Below, piece after piece: positions 34,558 to 42,831 of a DNA stretch of 64,000 bases (the first letter of the stretch is position 1; each line of letters begins with the position of its first letter). A program made the translations under genes and the position numbers. The DNA is from Amycolatopsis nigrescens CSC17Ta-90 (GTDB lineage Bacteria > Actinomycetota > Actinomycetes > Mycobacteriales > Pseudonocardiaceae): positions 1,559,746-1,623,745 of the forward strand of contig NZ_ARVW01000001.1 of the NCBI RefSeq assembly GCF_000384315.1, in the 5' to 3' direction. The notes beneath the pieces are model-generated. The model had not been told where the DNA came from, searched no databases, and saw only the letters and a list, made by a program, of their open reading frames with translations.

Positions 34558-34888
34558 CGAGCACGTCCTTCAGCAGCTTGAGGTCGGGATGGTCGGCGTC
34601 GGGGAAGGCCGCGTGCGTGGCGATGTGACCGGAGTCGACGAGGTCCGAGAGCAGCACCTTGGTGACGCTGGTGGGCAGGCCGAGGTGCGCGGCGACCTCG
34701 GCCACCGACAGCGCCCCGCCGCGGCAGAGCTCCATCAGGCGCCGCTTCTCCGGGCTCAGGCCGGTGAGCTGCTCGCGGGTGGCGACCACCACGGTGACCA
34801 CGTCGAAGGTGTTGCGGGTGGGATGGGCGCGGCCGCCGGTCACCACGTGCGGCCGCACCAGCGCCCGTTCCCGCCTGCCGCCGGTCAT
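34535..34888 (-). CDS. cvnC: Conservon DUF742 protein (CvnC)
   Basis: 117 residues from ATG 34888. A winged-helix-like DUF742 domain: RALVRPHVVTGGRAHPTRN, LSPEKRRLMELCRGGALSVAEVAAHLGLPTSVTKVLLSDLVDSG (read in parts). It overlaps both neighbours, as expected for coupled translation. Family role: part of the membrane heterocomplex with CvnA, B and D. Confidence 0.92.
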   Translation of the reverse strand: MTGGRRERALVRPHVVTGGRAHPTRNTFDVVTVVVATREQLTGLSPEKRRLMELCRGGALSVAEVAAHLGLPTSVTKVLLSDLVDSGHIATHAAFPDADHPDLKLLKDVLDGLRALI

Positions 34889-35304
34889 GCCGGGCTGCCG
34901 AGGTCCTGGGTGTGGCGGGGCGGAACGGTCAGCTCCTTACCCAGCCGTTGAACGAGCTCCTGCAGCCGGGAGGAGACGCCCTCCATGTCGACCTTGTCCG
35001 TCGCGGAGACCGCGAGATACGCGCCGGGCCCCGCGGCGACGAGGAAGACGTAACCACCGGCGAACTCGCTCACGGTCTGCTGCCAGGAGTCCGCGGTCTC
35101 CCCGCAGAACTCGGCAGTGCTGCGGGCGAGCGCCTGCAGCCCGGACATGGCCGCGGCGTTGCGGTCCGCGTCGTCCCTGCTGATCCGCTGCGAATGGGCC
35201 ATCAGCAGGCCGTCCGCGGAGAGCAGGATCGCGTACCGGGTCTCCGGCATCTTCATGGCGTCGTCGAGCATCCAGCCCAGCCTGTTACGAACCGGATCGG
35301 TCAC
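34885..35304 (-). CDS. cvnB: Conservon roadblock/LC7 protein (CvnB)
   Basis: 139 residues from a GTG at 35304 that overlaps the CvnA stop. Roadblock/LC7 fold: LGWMLDDAMKMPETRYAILLSADGLLMAHSQRISRDDADRNAAAMSGLQALA (read in parts). Roadblock proteins act as GTPase-activating partners of MglA-like GTPases, which fits the CvnD neighbour. Confidence 0.93.
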   Translation of the reverse strand: MTDPVRNRLGWMLDDAMKMPETRYAILLSADGLLMAHSQRISRDDADRNAAAMSGLQALARSTAEFCGETADSWQQTVSEFAGGYVFLVAAGPGAYLAVSATDKVDMEGVSSRLQELVQRLGKELTVPPRHTQDLGSPA

Positions 35305-36569
35305 TGGGTATTCCCTTCGGCGGCGGGTGATGGGGTGCTTTCGCGGCCGGCGCGGGTGCCCCGCTGCCAGGCGGCCAACCCGGTGCTGGCCCGATCCACC
35401 GGACGGTTCGGGGGTGGCGTGCCCGCTTCCGAGTTGGGCAGAGCCGGCTGGCGGCGCCGTCGCCTCGGCAGGCCGTTGGGTGTGCGTTCCAGCTCCTGCG
35501 CCGGAGTATCGGCCGGGGCGGGCACCGCGGGCCGGGGCGCCGGGCTGGGCGGGGTGAGCGCGGGGCTGGTCTCCGTCGGCGGGACGGCCCTGGTGAGCAG
35601 CGCGTTGGGCAGGAACACCACGGCACGCACCCCGCCGTAGGGCGACCGCGTGTCCACCGAGACCGTGAACCCGTATCTGGCGGCGAGCACCCCGATCACG
35701 GCGAAACCGATCCGGGGCGGGTCGCCGAGCCGGTTGATGTCGTGCCCGCCCTGCCCGGTCAGCAGCCATTCCGCGCGCTGCAGGGCTTCCAGGGTCATGC
35801 CGACGCCGGCGTCGTCGATCACGATGGCGATTCCGTTGTGCGCCTGGCCGAAGTTGACCTCGACCGAGGTGCTCGGCTGCGAGTGCCGCGCGCCGTTGTC
35901 CAGCAGCTCGGCCACCGTCAGCACGACCGGCTCGACCGCGCGGCTGATCACCGCGACGTCCGCCTGCGCGGGGATCTGCACGCGCCGGTAGTCGCGGATC
36001 CGTGAGGTGGCACCGCGTACCACGTCGGTCAGGGTGGAGACCGAACGCTGCTGGCCGGGCCATGAACCGCACAGCACCGCGGTCGCCTGCGCGCGACGGG
36101 CCAGTTGGGAGTTCGCGTGGTCGATCTTCAGCAGGTCCGCGAGCACCTCGGGATCGTCGTGCCGCTCTTCCATGGTCGAGATCGCCAACTGCTGCTCGTT
36201 GGCCAGGTTCTGGACGGTGCGCATCATCGCCTTGAGGGTGGCGCGCGCCGAGGTTTCCACGCTGCTGGTGGTCTGCTGCACCGACTCCGCGACCAGGTCG
36301 AACACCGGACGATGCACCTCGGCCAGCTCTTCGCGCAGCGGGCCGGGAACCTCCACCGGCCGGTGGTTCAGCGATTCCACCAGCGCGGGCAGCCTGGCCT
36401 GCACCAGATGGCGGTCCTCCTCGGTGCGGGCCTGCAACTCCCCTTCCACCGCACCGGATCGGGTACGCAGCCGGGCGGTCACCCGCCATTGCCGCAACAG
36501 CAGGACGAGCAGCAGGAGCAAAGCGGCCAGCACGAACCAGAACGCCACCGCGAGGGCTTGTTGATCCAT
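35301..36569 (-). CDS. cvnA: Conservon sensor with histidine-kinase-like ATPase domain (CvnA)
   Basis: 422 residues from ATG 36569 with TGAGG upstream. One membrane helix near the N-terminus (AFWFVLAALLLLLVLLL) anchors it. A helical dimerisation region (SSVETSARATLKAMMRTVQNLANEQQLAISTME in parts) has no obvious phospho-His. The ATP-binding domain has N and G boxes: AELLDNGARHS, IDDAGVGM and GFAVIGVLAARYGFTV. The tail of about 100 residues is Pro/Arg-rich and disordered. It is the first gene of the operon and its signal input point. Confidence 0.92.
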   Translation of the reverse strand: MDQQALAVAFWFVLAALLLLLVLLLRQWRVTARLRTRSGAVEGELQARTEEDRHLVQARLPALVESLNHRPVEVPGPLREELAEVHRPVFDLVAESVQQTTSSVETSARATLKAMMRTVQNLANEQQLAISTMEERHDDPEVLADLLKIDHANSQLARRAQATAVLCGSWPGQQRSVSTLTDVVRGATSRIRDYRRVQIPAQADVAVISRAVEPVVLTVAELLDNGARHSQPSTSVEVNFGQAHNGIAIVIDDAGVGMTLEALQRAEWLLTGQGGHDINRLGDPPRIGFAVIGVLAARYGFTVSVDTRSPYGGVRAVVFLPNALLTRAVPPTETSPALTPPSPAPRPAVPAPADTPAQELERTPNGLPRRRRRQPALPNSEAGTPPPNRPVDRASTGLAAWQRGTRAGRESTPSPAAEGNTQ

Positions 36570-36741
36570 CAGATCCTCAGGTCGGGAAACAGTTTTCAGG
36601 ACGCACAACACCCCAGAAACCCGCGTCGCAAGAGCAGAATCTGTACCACGGCGCGGGAAGTGCATCCAAGCAGTGCCGCCACATTCCCCCACATGGACCA
36701 GTGCGGCCGGATCATCTTGTCGACACCGCCGGGAAGTGCGG

Positions 36742-37185
36742 CTACCTTGACGGAACCGTCTGCGCCTGGTCGACCTTGTCCAGCAGCTCGAGCAGGGTGC
36801 GCCGCTGCGCGTCGGTGAGCGGTGCGAACAGCTCGCCCGCCACCCGCCCCCGGTGCTCGGCCACCCGGCGGCACATCTCGGTGCCGTCCGCGGTCAGCTC
36901 CACCAGCGTGGACCGCCGGTTCCCCGGATCGATCCGCCGCCGCACCAGCCCGGCCTCCTCCAGCGCGTCGACCACCGGGGTCACCGCCCTCGGCACCACG
37001 TGCAGCCGTTCGGCCAGCTCGGCCATCCGCGGCGGAGCCTGGCAGCGGCCGAGCATGGACAACGCCCGCGCCTGCGCGGGGGTGAGCCCGAGGTCGCCGA
37101 CGGTGTGCGCCTGCAGCTTGTGCGCGGTCTTGGCGAGCCGCAGGAACAGCCTGCCAAGACGTTCTTCCTCATCACCGGCGTCCAC
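36742..37185 (-). CDS. MarR-family regulator
   Basis: 147 residues from GTG 37185. The winged HTH is LTPAQARALSMLGRCQAPPRMAELAERLHVVPRAVTPVVDALEEAGLVRRRIDPGNRRS (read in parts), with the family wing DPGNRR. It is divergent from a drug-type ABC transporter with only 85 bp between. A palindrome, ATAGT-GA-ACTAT, in that gap is the likely operator for both genes. Confidence 0.9.
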   Translation of the reverse strand: MDAGDEEERLGRLFLRLAKTAHKLQAHTVGDLGLTPAQARALSMLGRCQAPPRMAELAERLHVVPRAVTPVVDALEEAGLVRRRIDPGNRRSTLVELTADGTEMCRRVAEHRGRVAGELFAPLTDAQRRTLLELLDKVDQAQTVPSR

Positions 37186-37211
37186 GATCGCAGCTTAACA
37201 GAGTGATTGTA

Positions 37212-37223
37212 ATAGTGAACTAT
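37212..37223. promoter_or_regulatory. Candidate MarR operator
   Basis: ATAGT-GA-ACTAT, a perfect palindrome in an unusually AT-rich stretch (37198-37235) between the MarR gene and the ABC transporter. TA pairs at the flanks extend the symmetry. It probably overlaps both promoters. Confidence 0.55.
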
Positions 37224-37270
37224 GGTAAATATGAAAGAGCCTCTGTATCCGAACCCTGCCGGAGCCGCCT

Positions 37271-39043
37271 GTGTCATCCGCTGAACAGCCCGAACAACAA
37301 CCCGCCCAGCTGCGCCGCATCCTGGGCCTCTTCCGTCCGCACCGGGCCAAGCTGCTCGCCGTCGCTTTGCTGGTCGGCGTGTCGTCCCTGGTGTCGGTGG
37401 CCTCGCCGTTCCTGCTCCGCGAGGTGCTCGACGTCGCCATCCCGCAGCAGCGCCTCGGCCTGCTCGCCCTGCTGGTGCTGGGCATGATCGGGGTGGCGGT
37501 GGCCACCAGCGTGTTCAACGTCGGGCAGACCTACCTGTCCACCAAGGTCGGCCAGAGCGTCATGCACGACCTGCGCTCGGCGGTCTACGCCCGGCTGCAA
37601 CGCATGTCGCTGGCCTTCTTCACCCGTACCCGCACCGGCGAGATCCAGTCCCGCATCGCCAATGACATCGGCAACATGCAGGCCACCGTGACCTCGACCG
37701 CCACCTCGCTGGTCTCCAACCTGACCACGGTGCTCGCCACCGTGGCCGCGATGCTCGCGCTGGACTGGCGCCTGACGGTGGTGTCGCTGCTCCTGCTGCC
37801 GGTGTTCGTCCTGGTCAGCAGGCGGGTCGGGCAGGAGCGCAAGAGGATCACCGCGAGCCGCCAGGGCCAGCTCGCCAGGATGTCCGCCGGGGTACAGGAG
37901 TCGCTGTCGGTCAGCGGAATCCTGCTGGGACGCACGATGGGCAGGGCGAACTCGCTCACCGACACCTTCACCGCCGAGTCCTCCACACTGGCCGAGCTCG
38001 AAGTCCGCTCCAGCATGGCGGGGCGGTGGCGGATGTCGAGCATCCAGATCGTGATGACCGCGCTGCCCGCGCTGATCTACTGGGCGGCCGGGCTCAGCAG
38101 CGCCGCCGGCGCCGAGATGATCTCGTTGGGCACCCTGGTCGCCTTCGTCACCCTGCAGCAGGCCCTGTTCCGACCGACGCTGTCCCTGCTGTCCACCGGC
38201 GTGGACATGCAGAGCTCGCTGGCCCTGTTCGCGCGCATCTTCGAATATCTCGACCTGCCGGTGGACATCGACGAACCGGCAAGGCCGGTCCGGCTGCCCG
38301 CGGTCAAGGGCGAAGTCACCTTCAGCGACGTCGAATTCGGGTACTACCCCGCCCACCCCACCCTCGCCGGCATCGACCTGGACGTGCCGGCCGGCACCAG
38401 CCTCGCGGTGGTGGGTGAGACCGGGGCCGGCAAGACGACCCTGAGCTACCTGGTGCCCCGGCTCTACGACGTCACCGCCGGACAGGTCCGCATCGACGGG
38501 GTCGACGTGCGCGAGCTCAGCTTCGACACCCTGGCCGACGCGGTCGGCGTGGTCTCCCAGGAGACCTACCTGCTGCACGCCACGGTGGCCGAAAACCTGC
38601 GGTTCGCCAAACCGGACGCCACCGGCGAAGAGCTCGTCGAGGCCGCGAAGGCGGCGCAGATCCACGAGCACATCACCGCACTGCCGGACGGTTACGAAAC
38701 CCTCGTCGGCGAGCGCGGCTACCGGTTCTCCGGCGGGGAGAAGCAGCGGCTCGCGGTCGCCCGCACGATCCTGCGCGACCCGCCGATCCTGATCCTGGAC
38801 GAGGCGACCAGCGCGCTGGACACCCAGACCGAGCAGGCCCTCCAGCAGGCGCTGACCACGTTGTCCGCCGGCCGGACCACGATCACCATCGCGCACCGGC
38901 TGTCCACCGTGCGCGACGCCGACCAGATCGTGGTGCTCGACCACGGGGAGATCGCCGAACGCGGCACCCACGACGAGCTCATCGCCGCCGGAGGGCGGTA
39001 CGCGGCGCTGGTCGACCGCGACGGCAGGCTGGCCGCTGCCTGA
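37271..39043 (+). CDS. ABC exporter, membrane plus ATPase (multidrug type)
   Basis: 590 residues from GTG 37271. The first 320 residues form the six-helix type-I exporter domain (MSLAFFTRTRTGEIQSRIANDIG is a typical intracellular loop). The ATPase follows with Walker A GETGAGKTT (near residue 381), signature FSGGEKQRLAVA, Walker B LILDEATSALD and switch His in TIAHRLSTV. It is a half-transporter of the MsbA/LmrA kind and should dimerise. A divergent MarR regulator suggests induction by a drug-like compound. Confidence 0.93.
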   Translation: MSSAEQPEQQPAQLRRILGLFRPHRAKLLAVALLVGVSSLVSVASPFLLREVLDVAIPQQRLGLLALLVLGMIGVAVATSVFNVGQTYLSTKVGQSVMHDLRSAVYARLQRMSLAFFTRTRTGEIQSRIANDIGNMQATVTSTATSLVSNLTTVLATVAAMLALDWRLTVVSLLLLPVFVLVSRRVGQERKRITASRQGQLARMSAGVQESLSVSGILLGRTMGRANSLTDTFTAESSTLAELEVRSSMAGRWRMSSIQIVMTALPALIYWAAGLSSAAGAEMISLGTLVAFVTLQQALFRPTLSLLSTGVDMQSSLALFARIFEYLDLPVDIDEPARPVRLPAVKGEVTFSDVEFGYYPAHPTLAGIDLDVPAGTSLAVVGETGAGKTTLSYLVPRLYDVTAGQVRIDGVDVRELSFDTLADAVGVVSQETYLLHATVAENLRFAKPDATGEELVEAAKAAQIHEHITALPDGYETLVGERGYRFSGGEKQRLAVARTILRDPPILILDEATSALDTQTEQALQQALTTLSAGRTTITIAHRLSTVRDADQIVVLDHGEIAERGTHDELIAAGGRYAALVDRDGRLAAA

Positions 39044-39144
39044 GCGTAAGTCCACTTAGGATGGACAACCAACCGCTGGAACCGGAAGCCCTCGCGAACC
39101 GACGCGTGCGGTAACGAGCGACCACGCGACCGAGCAGGAGCACC

Positions 39145-40371
39145 GTGACACCGTCCTCGCCCGCCCCGCGCGGGCCCGCCATCCTGCGCGACGTGGCGTT
39201 CCTCCGGCTCTGGTCCGGCAACACCGCTTCCGGGCTGGCCACCTGGGCGCTGCCGTTCGTGCTCGGGCTGGCGGTGCTCGACCGCTCGCTCACCGCGGCC
39301 GGCCTCGGCCTCGTGCTCGCCGCCCGCACCATTGGGTTCCTGGCCGCGGTGCCGATCAGCGGGGTGATCGCCGACCGCTACTCCCGCCGGAAGGTGGTGC
39401 TCTGGGCCGGGCTGACCGCCGCGGCCGCGGCGCCGGCGCTCGCGCTGGGGCTCGGCCGGTCGGTGCCGCTGATGGCCGTCGCGGCCGTGGTGACCGGCGC
39501 CGGCCAGGGCGCCTGCCGTCCCGCATTCCAGGCGCTCACCGCCGAGATCGTCGCCCCGGCCCGGCGGCAGCAGGCCAACGCCGCGATGACGCTGGCCGTG
39601 CGGGTCACCGTCCTGGTCGCGCCGGCGCTGACCGCGCTGCTGGCCACCGTGCTCGACACCGGCGCGCTGCTGGTCGGCATCGGCCTGCTCTGGCTCGCCG
39701 CCGCGCTGGTCCCGCCGCCGGGGGCGCCGGGCGGAGCCGGGGAATCCGCCCGTGTCGGTTTTTTCGCCGAGTTCGCCGAAGGGCTCCGTGAAGCACGCCG
39801 TCACCCCTGGTTCTTCGCCGGTCTCGGTGCGCTGACCACCGTGATCGCCACCGGCTACTCCGCGACCGGGGTGGCGCTGCCGCTGGTCAGCCGGGACCGT
39901 TACGGCAGCGAGGCCGTGCTGGCCGGCGCGACCACCGCCTTCGTCGCCGGCGCGCTCGCCGGCGCCCTGCTGATCGCCCGCTGGCGCCCCCGCTCCCAGG
40001 GCTGGGCCGCGCTGGCCGGCCTGGCCTGCTACGGCGTCGCCCCGCTCAGCTTGCTGCTGCCGGTGCACCCGGCCGTGGTCGCGGTCGCCTACGCGGTGGC
40101 CGGCATCGGCATCGAACTGTTCAACGTGCCCTGGTTCACCGCGATCCAGCGCGAGGTGGAGCCGGCCAAGCTGGCCCGAGTGTCCTCTTTGGACTTCCTG
40201 TTCTCCTACGGGCTCGCGCCGCTCGGGCTCGCCTTCATCGCACCCGCCATCGACGCCTTCGGCGCACCGGCGGTACTCGGCGCCTGTGCCGTGCTCTGCT
40301 TCCTCGCCCCGGCCGCGGCCGCACTCGCACCCGGCACCCGCCACCTGCGCCGGGCGCACCCGGTCAGTTGA
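39145..40371 (+). CDS. MFS exporter
   Basis: 408 residues from GTG 39145. About twelve membrane helices, with the MFS loop motif ISGVIADRYSRRKVVLW between helices 2 and 3. It looks like the enterobactin exporter/TetA-like group. It lies 101 bp behind the ABC exporter on the same strand, so it may share induction, but the spacing allows its own promoter. Substrate unknown. Confidence 0.88.
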   Translation: MTPSSPAPRGPAILRDVAFLRLWSGNTASGLATWALPFVLGLAVLDRSLTAAGLGLVLAARTIGFLAAVPISGVIADRYSRRKVVLWAGLTAAAAAPALALGLGRSVPLMAVAAVVTGAGQGACRPAFQALTAEIVAPARRQQANAAMTLAVRVTVLVAPALTALLATVLDTGALLVGIGLLWLAAALVPPPGAPGGAGESARVGFFAEFAEGLREARRHPWFFAGLGALTTVIATGYSATGVALPLVSRDRYGSEAVLAGATTAFVAGALAGALLIARWRPRSQGWAALAGLACYGVAPLSLLLPVHPAVVAVAYAVAGIGIELFNVPWFTAIQREVEPAKLARVSSLDFLFSYGLAPLGLAFIAPAIDAFGAPAVLGACAVLCFLAPAAAALAPGTRHLRRAHPVS

Positions 40372-40467
40372 CAGCCGTTGAACGGGCGACCAGATTCGAG
40401 CTGTGACCTGCACCACAGCGAAGAACTCGGTTGCCGGCACCCACGGCACCAGGTTCACTGTCGGAGC

Positions 40468-41301
40468 ATGACGATATTCGGACCGGCGATCGACTTGCGG
40501 CCCGAGTTCCCCAGGGAGCGCGCGGCATTGCTGGACCTGCTCGCCGCGCTGACCGACCAGGACTGGACGAGGCCGACGGTCTGTCCAGGTTGGACGGTCA
40601 AGGACATCACCGCGCACATCCTCAACGACTACCTGCGCCGAATCTCCGGCAGCCGGGACGGGCACCCGGGCGCGCGGTTCGTCAACGACGAAACCCTGCC
40701 CGACTATCTGGCCCGTACCAACGAGGAGTTCGTGCGGGCGAGCCGGCAGTGCAGCCCGCGGGTGCTGATCGACCTGCTGACCCACCTCGGCCCGCAACTC
40801 GACGAGTTGTGGTCGCGCAAGGTGCTGGACGAGCCCGCCGACCTCGGCGTCTCCTGGGCGGATCCCGAGCAGGTCAGCCCCACCTGGCTGGACATCGCCC
40901 GCGACTACACCGAGTTCTGGGTGCACCAGCAGCAGATCCGCGACGCGGTGGCCCGTCGGGGCGCGGACGAGCCACGACTGTTCGGCCCGGTGGTGGACAC
41001 CTTCCTGCGCGCACTGCCGCACGCGCTGCGCACCGAGACGCGGCCGGCGGGCACCGGCCTGAGCTTTGAGGTCACCGGGCCCGCGGGCGGAATCTGGTCC
41101 GCCGTCCGTTCCGAAGACCGGTGGCGGCTCGCGCTGGGCACGGTCGAGTCGCCCGCGGCGCGGATCACCATGGACCAGGACGTGCTCTGGCGGCTGGCCA
41201 GCCGCGGGATCGGCGTCGAGCAGGCGCGGCAACGCGCCGAACTGCGGGGCGACCCCGGCCTGTGCGCGGCGGCGACCACCCTGCTCGCCATCGTGTGGTG
41301 A
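40468..41301 (+). CDS. Maleylpyruvate isomerase/DinB-fold mycothiol-dependent-type protein
   Basis: 277 residues from ATG 40468, with TCGGAG upstream. The N-terminal DinB-like domain reads LTDQDWTRPTVCPGWTVKDITAHILNDYLRRI; the His of TAHILND and the later His in WVHQQQIRDAV are at metal-binding positions. Proteins of this fold use mycothiol or bind metal in actinomycetes. The C-terminal domain resembles SCP2/MDMPI. Specific reaction unknown. The related protein at 51403 has the same layout. Confidence 0.82.
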   Translation: MTIFGPAIDLRPEFPRERAALLDLLAALTDQDWTRPTVCPGWTVKDITAHILNDYLRRISGSRDGHPGARFVNDETLPDYLARTNEEFVRASRQCSPRVLIDLLTHLGPQLDELWSRKVLDEPADLGVSWADPEQVSPTWLDIARDYTEFWVHQQQIRDAVARRGADEPRLFGPVVDTFLRALPHALRTETRPAGTGLSFEVTGPAGGIWSAVRSEDRWRLALGTVESPAARITMDQDVLWRLASRGIGVEQARQRAELRGDPGLCAAATTLLAIVW

Positions 41302-41307
41302 CCTGGC

Positions 41308-41505
41308 TCAGCCGCCGGCCACCCTGATCACGCTGGCGGGACACAGTTCCACGGCCTCGCGCACCTGGTCCTCGGCATCCGCCGGGGGCGTCGGCTGCAG
41401 CACCACCACCTGGCCGTCATCGTCGTCCTGGTCGAACACGTCCGGCGCGGTGAGCGCGCACATGCCGGCGCCGATGCAGCTCTCGCGGTCGATCTCGATA
41501 CGCAT
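41308..41505 (-). CDS. 3Fe-4S ferredoxin of the P450-partner type
   Basis: 65 residues from ATG 41505. IEIDRESCIGAGMCALTAPDVFDQDDDDG carries Cys10 and Cys16, and ELCPASVI carries Cys55; with three ligands it should bind a 3Fe-4S cluster. Such small acidic ferredoxins donate electrons to P450s in actinomycetes. No P450 is adjacent: the nearest pair is at 31-34 kb. The gene is six bases from the convergent DinB-family gene. Confidence 0.9.
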   Translation of the reverse strand: MRIEIDRESCIGAGMCALTAPDVFDQDDDDGQVVVLQPTPPADAEDQVREAVELCPASVIRVAGG

Positions 41506-41927
41506 ATGTCCGCCTTACCAGGTGACCGGCAGTCGGTGCACCTCGAAAATCAGCAGCTCGTCACGAGCGGGTCCCCCTCCGGGACAGCCGATTGTACAGG
41601 AGGCTATGCAAGCGTACAGCCACGGACGGCCAAGTGCGGCTTCGGATAGGGATCGGAATCCGAACTCACGTTTCCTTCCGGCGTGAGCGGGCATGCATGA
41701 GTACACACCCCGCGACCAGACTCCAATCGTGTGAAATAACGGGCAATTCAAGGAGTGATGGCACCCTTCATCCGCGATCTTGGCCCGTCCGCGCTTCCTG
41801 GCTACGATTGCGAAGTCCGGCCAACTCGCCGTGTCCCGTGTCACAAACGACTCGTGACAACGAATGGAACGCACCGCATGTGCTAAACCCCAAAGGCGGG
41901 TGAGCTTTGCACGCGGAGAGGATCCCT
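41506..41927. other. 422-bp gene-free stretch before the oxygenase
   Basis: No convincing gene was found in this interval: a 119-codon minus-strand frame lacks a ribosome site and actinomycete-like codon use. Base composition is less GC-rich than the flanks (for example around 41735-41760). It holds the promoter of the oxygenase-acyltransferase operon and one inverted repeat. Confidence 0.6.
41839..41859. promoter_or_regulatory. Inverted repeat upstream of the oxygenase
   Basis: TGTCAC and GTGACA are exact complements nine bases apart, 69 bp before the oxygenase start. The spacing suits a dimeric regulator, but none is encoded next door. Confidence 0.4.
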
Positions 41928-42806
41928 ATGACAGAAGCTCGGGTAGTTGAAGCTCGGACGGTTGAACAGGTGGTCGACACCGATCGGTACCCACTGGCCG
42001 AACCGGATGGCGCCGCCTGGCGGGAAGTGGTTTCCCGCACCCGGCGCGAACTGCACGAAGTGGGCTGCAGCGTATTACCCAATTTTATTCGCGCCGCCCA
42101 GTGCGACGTATTGCAACAGGAATGCGCTGAAATCGCCCCGCTGGCACATTATGACGTCGAAGTGGTCAATGTCTACAACATCGCCACGGATTCCACCCTC
42201 CCGGCCGGTCATCCAGGCCGGACCACCATGGAGCGCGGTAACGCCTTCGTCGCCCGTGACCGCATCCCGGAACGGTTCATCATTCACCAGCTCTACACCA
42301 GCGAACTGTTCCGGCATTTCATCGCCCGCTGTTTCGAACTGCCCCGGATTCACGAGCTCGCGGACCCGCTGGCCGGACTCTGCCTCAATGTCGTCTCCCC
42401 CGGTATGTCGCATCCGTGGCACTTCGACAAGAACGAGTACACGGTGAGCATGCTGACGCAGGAGTCCGAAGGCGGTGGCATCTTCGAGTACCGGCCGAAC
42501 ATCAGGTCGGCGCAGGCGGAGAACTTCGAAGACGTGCAGGCCGTGCTGACCGGCCAGGACGAGCACCTGACCCGCCGGCTTTCGCTGCGACCCGGCGATC
42601 TCCAGCTCTTCAAGGGCCGCTACTCGCTGCACCGGGTGACCCCCGTGCGGGGCGAGACGGCCCGCCATTCGGCGATCTTCGCCTATAGCGAACGCCCCGG
42701 AGTCATCGGTAGCGTGGCGCGGACGAAACAGCTCTTCGGCCGCGTGCTGCCCGAACACCTGGCCGCGGAAGGGCACGCCGTGCGGGCCGACCAACTGCTG
42801 GACTAG
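41928..42806 (+). CDS. Fe(II)/2-oxoglutarate oxygenase, HalD/BesD-like, hydroxylase-type triad
   Basis: 292 residues from ATG 41928 (GGAGAGG six bases upstream). The iron facial triad is H165-F-D167 in HPWHFDKNEY plus H235 in GRYSLHRVTP; R246 is placed to bind 2-oxoglutarate. The block GGIFEYRPNIRS and LSLRPGDLQLFKGRYSLHRV resemble the HalD/BesD family that acts on free amino acids. Radical halogenases of that family replace the Asp with Gly; here Asp is kept, so hydroxylation is predicted. Codon 50 is TTA, a rare Leu codon linked to bldA control in Streptomyces, and the first third has lower GC. It is the first gene of a pair with the acyltransferase 25 bp downstream. Confidence 0.8.
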   Translation: MTEARVVEARTVEQVVDTDRYPLAEPDGAAWREVVSRTRRELHEVGCSVLPNFIRAAQCDVLQQECAEIAPLAHYDVEVVNVYNIATDSTLPAGHPGRTTMERGNAFVARDRIPERFIIHQLYTSELFRHFIARCFELPRIHELADPLAGLCLNVVSPGMSHPWHFDKNEYTVSMLTQESEGGGIFEYRPNIRSAQAENFEDVQAVLTGQDEHLTRRLSLRPGDLQLFKGRYSLHRVTPVRGETARHSAIFAYSERPGVIGSVARTKQLFGRVLPEHLAAEGHAVRADQLLD

Positions 42807-42831
42807 GCGTGCCACACCATCGAAGTCGAGG

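Noticed and set aside
41515..41874. 119-codon minus-strand open frame before the oxygenase
   Set aside because: No ribosome site, no recognisable domain, many Cys and Trp in unrelated order, and it covers the promoter region.
41928..42806. Oxygenase as a radical halogenase
   Set aside because: The iron triad keeps Asp167; known members that halogenate have Gly or Ala at this place.
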